Shown here: piece by piece, positions 63,911 through 64,000 of the stretch
Layout of the letters: each line of letters opens with the position of its first letter
Numbering within the stretch: position 1 is the stretch's first letter
Origin: Streptococcus oralis
Lineage (GTDB): Bacteria > Bacillota > Bacilli > Lactobacillales > Streptococcaceae
NCBI RefSeq assembly: GCF_021497885.1
Contig: NZ_CP046523.1
Coordinates: 1,593,501 to 1,657,500, forward strand
Direction: 5' to 3'
DNA length: 64,000 bases
Made by a program: the position numbers and the translations under genes
The notes under the pieces: model-generated
Database searches by the model: none
Told to the model about the DNA's origin: nothing
The model's input: only the letters and a program-made list of their open reading frames with translations

Positions 63911-64000
63911 TTATTTAACGTGATTAGCCAATTCTTTTTGAACTTTTTCGTTTGATTCTTTTTTCTCTTTGAGCCATTTTTCACGAGCTTGTTCATAGTC
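63911..64000 (-). CDS. amiA: Oligopeptide-binding lipoprotein AmiA, C-terminal 29 residues
   Basis: The frame reads DYEQARE, then WLKEKKES and ends QKELANHVK and TAA. The lysine- and glutamate-rich tail and the position upstream of amiC fit AmiA, the peptide-binding lipoprotein of the permease. The gene continues outside the window. Paralogues such as AliA and AliB could not be excluded from this short tail alone, but those are not usually at the head of this operon. Confidence 0.88.
   Translation of the reverse strand, partial: DYEQAREKWLKEKKESNEKVQKELANHVK

Noticed and set aside
1..64000. tRNA or rRNA genes
   Set aside because: No cloverleaf with conserved TTCGA/TTCAA arms or rRNA sequence was found on either strand by eye.

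Overview
The window looks like chromosome of a mitis-group Streptococcus (S. mitis, S. oralis or S. infantis-like). The reasons are the division-gene order pbpX-ftsL-rsmH, the amiACDEF oligopeptide permease, the pheS-GNAT-pheT order, YSIRK/LPXTG surface proteins, a RUP-type repeat, and low GC with streptococcal promoters. The species is inferred, not proven.

Layout. 1-1318 (minus): end of the division cluster (pbpX start, ftsL, rsmH). 1481-4199 (plus): a small HTH regulator, three DUF3278-like membrane proteins (two a recent tandem duplication), a small membrane protein and a Cys-type glutathione peroxidase. 4541-10759: a 2072-residue wall-anchored protein joining a trypsin-like protease, MucBP-like modules and a GH29 alpha-L-fucosidase, preceded by a promoter, a cre box and a hairpin leader. 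10903-13870 (minus): gene debris, then an SOS-like cassette (S24/XRE repressor, UmuC-type polymerase, YolD-like, DUF5960-like). 14075-15040: an unknown membrane protein with a TTG start.

15.2-45.7 kb is a tandem array of integrated mobile elements at the 3' end of rpsI. The 74-bp rpsI-end repeat at 24006-24079 is identical to the one at 45654-45727. A decayed, codon-diverged copy lies at 15424-15472, and a further 30-bp element-end relic lies near 15215. Element A (about 8.6 kb) carries a pMV158-type Rep/relaxase with a matching hairpin origin, a TcpA/FtsK-like coupling protein, an Xis and an integrase broken by one nonsense codon, plus unrecognised minus-strand cargo (a three-gene operon and a 453-residue zinc-ribbon-like protein). 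Element B (about 21.6 kb) carries an intact related Xis/Int pair, a frameshifted replication-like gene, a second recombinase-like gene, PezAT, and a 13-kb metabolic cargo. Each element has its own version of the short repeats expected to be integrase arm sites, at both of its ends.

The cargo of element B is the most interesting part. It has a YSIRK/LPXTG right-handed beta-helix (pectate-lyase-3-like) surface protein, a PP2C-like phosphatase, a PhoU-like protein, GalT and GalE without GalK, a 2H phosphoesterase, a Fe3+/phosphonate/sugar-phosphate-type ABC importer, MgtC and a LacI-type regulator. The same TGACA-nCGn-TGTCA palindrome sits at both operon promoters. I infer a locus that scavenges galactose-1-phosphate or another phosphorylated glycan fragment. 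This is a hypothesis.

45.7-64 kb (all minus except trkA-trkH) is core genome: rpsI-rplM with an L13 leader, a NatAB/YhaQP-like ABC exporter, pheT-GNAT-pheS behind a T-box, a ParB-fold protein, a PAP2 phosphatase, ribU behind an FMN riboswitch with a RUP inserted in its variable arm, trmL behind a promoter-terminator leader, trkA-trkH, and amiF-amiE-amiD-amiC with the 3' end of amiA at the window edge.
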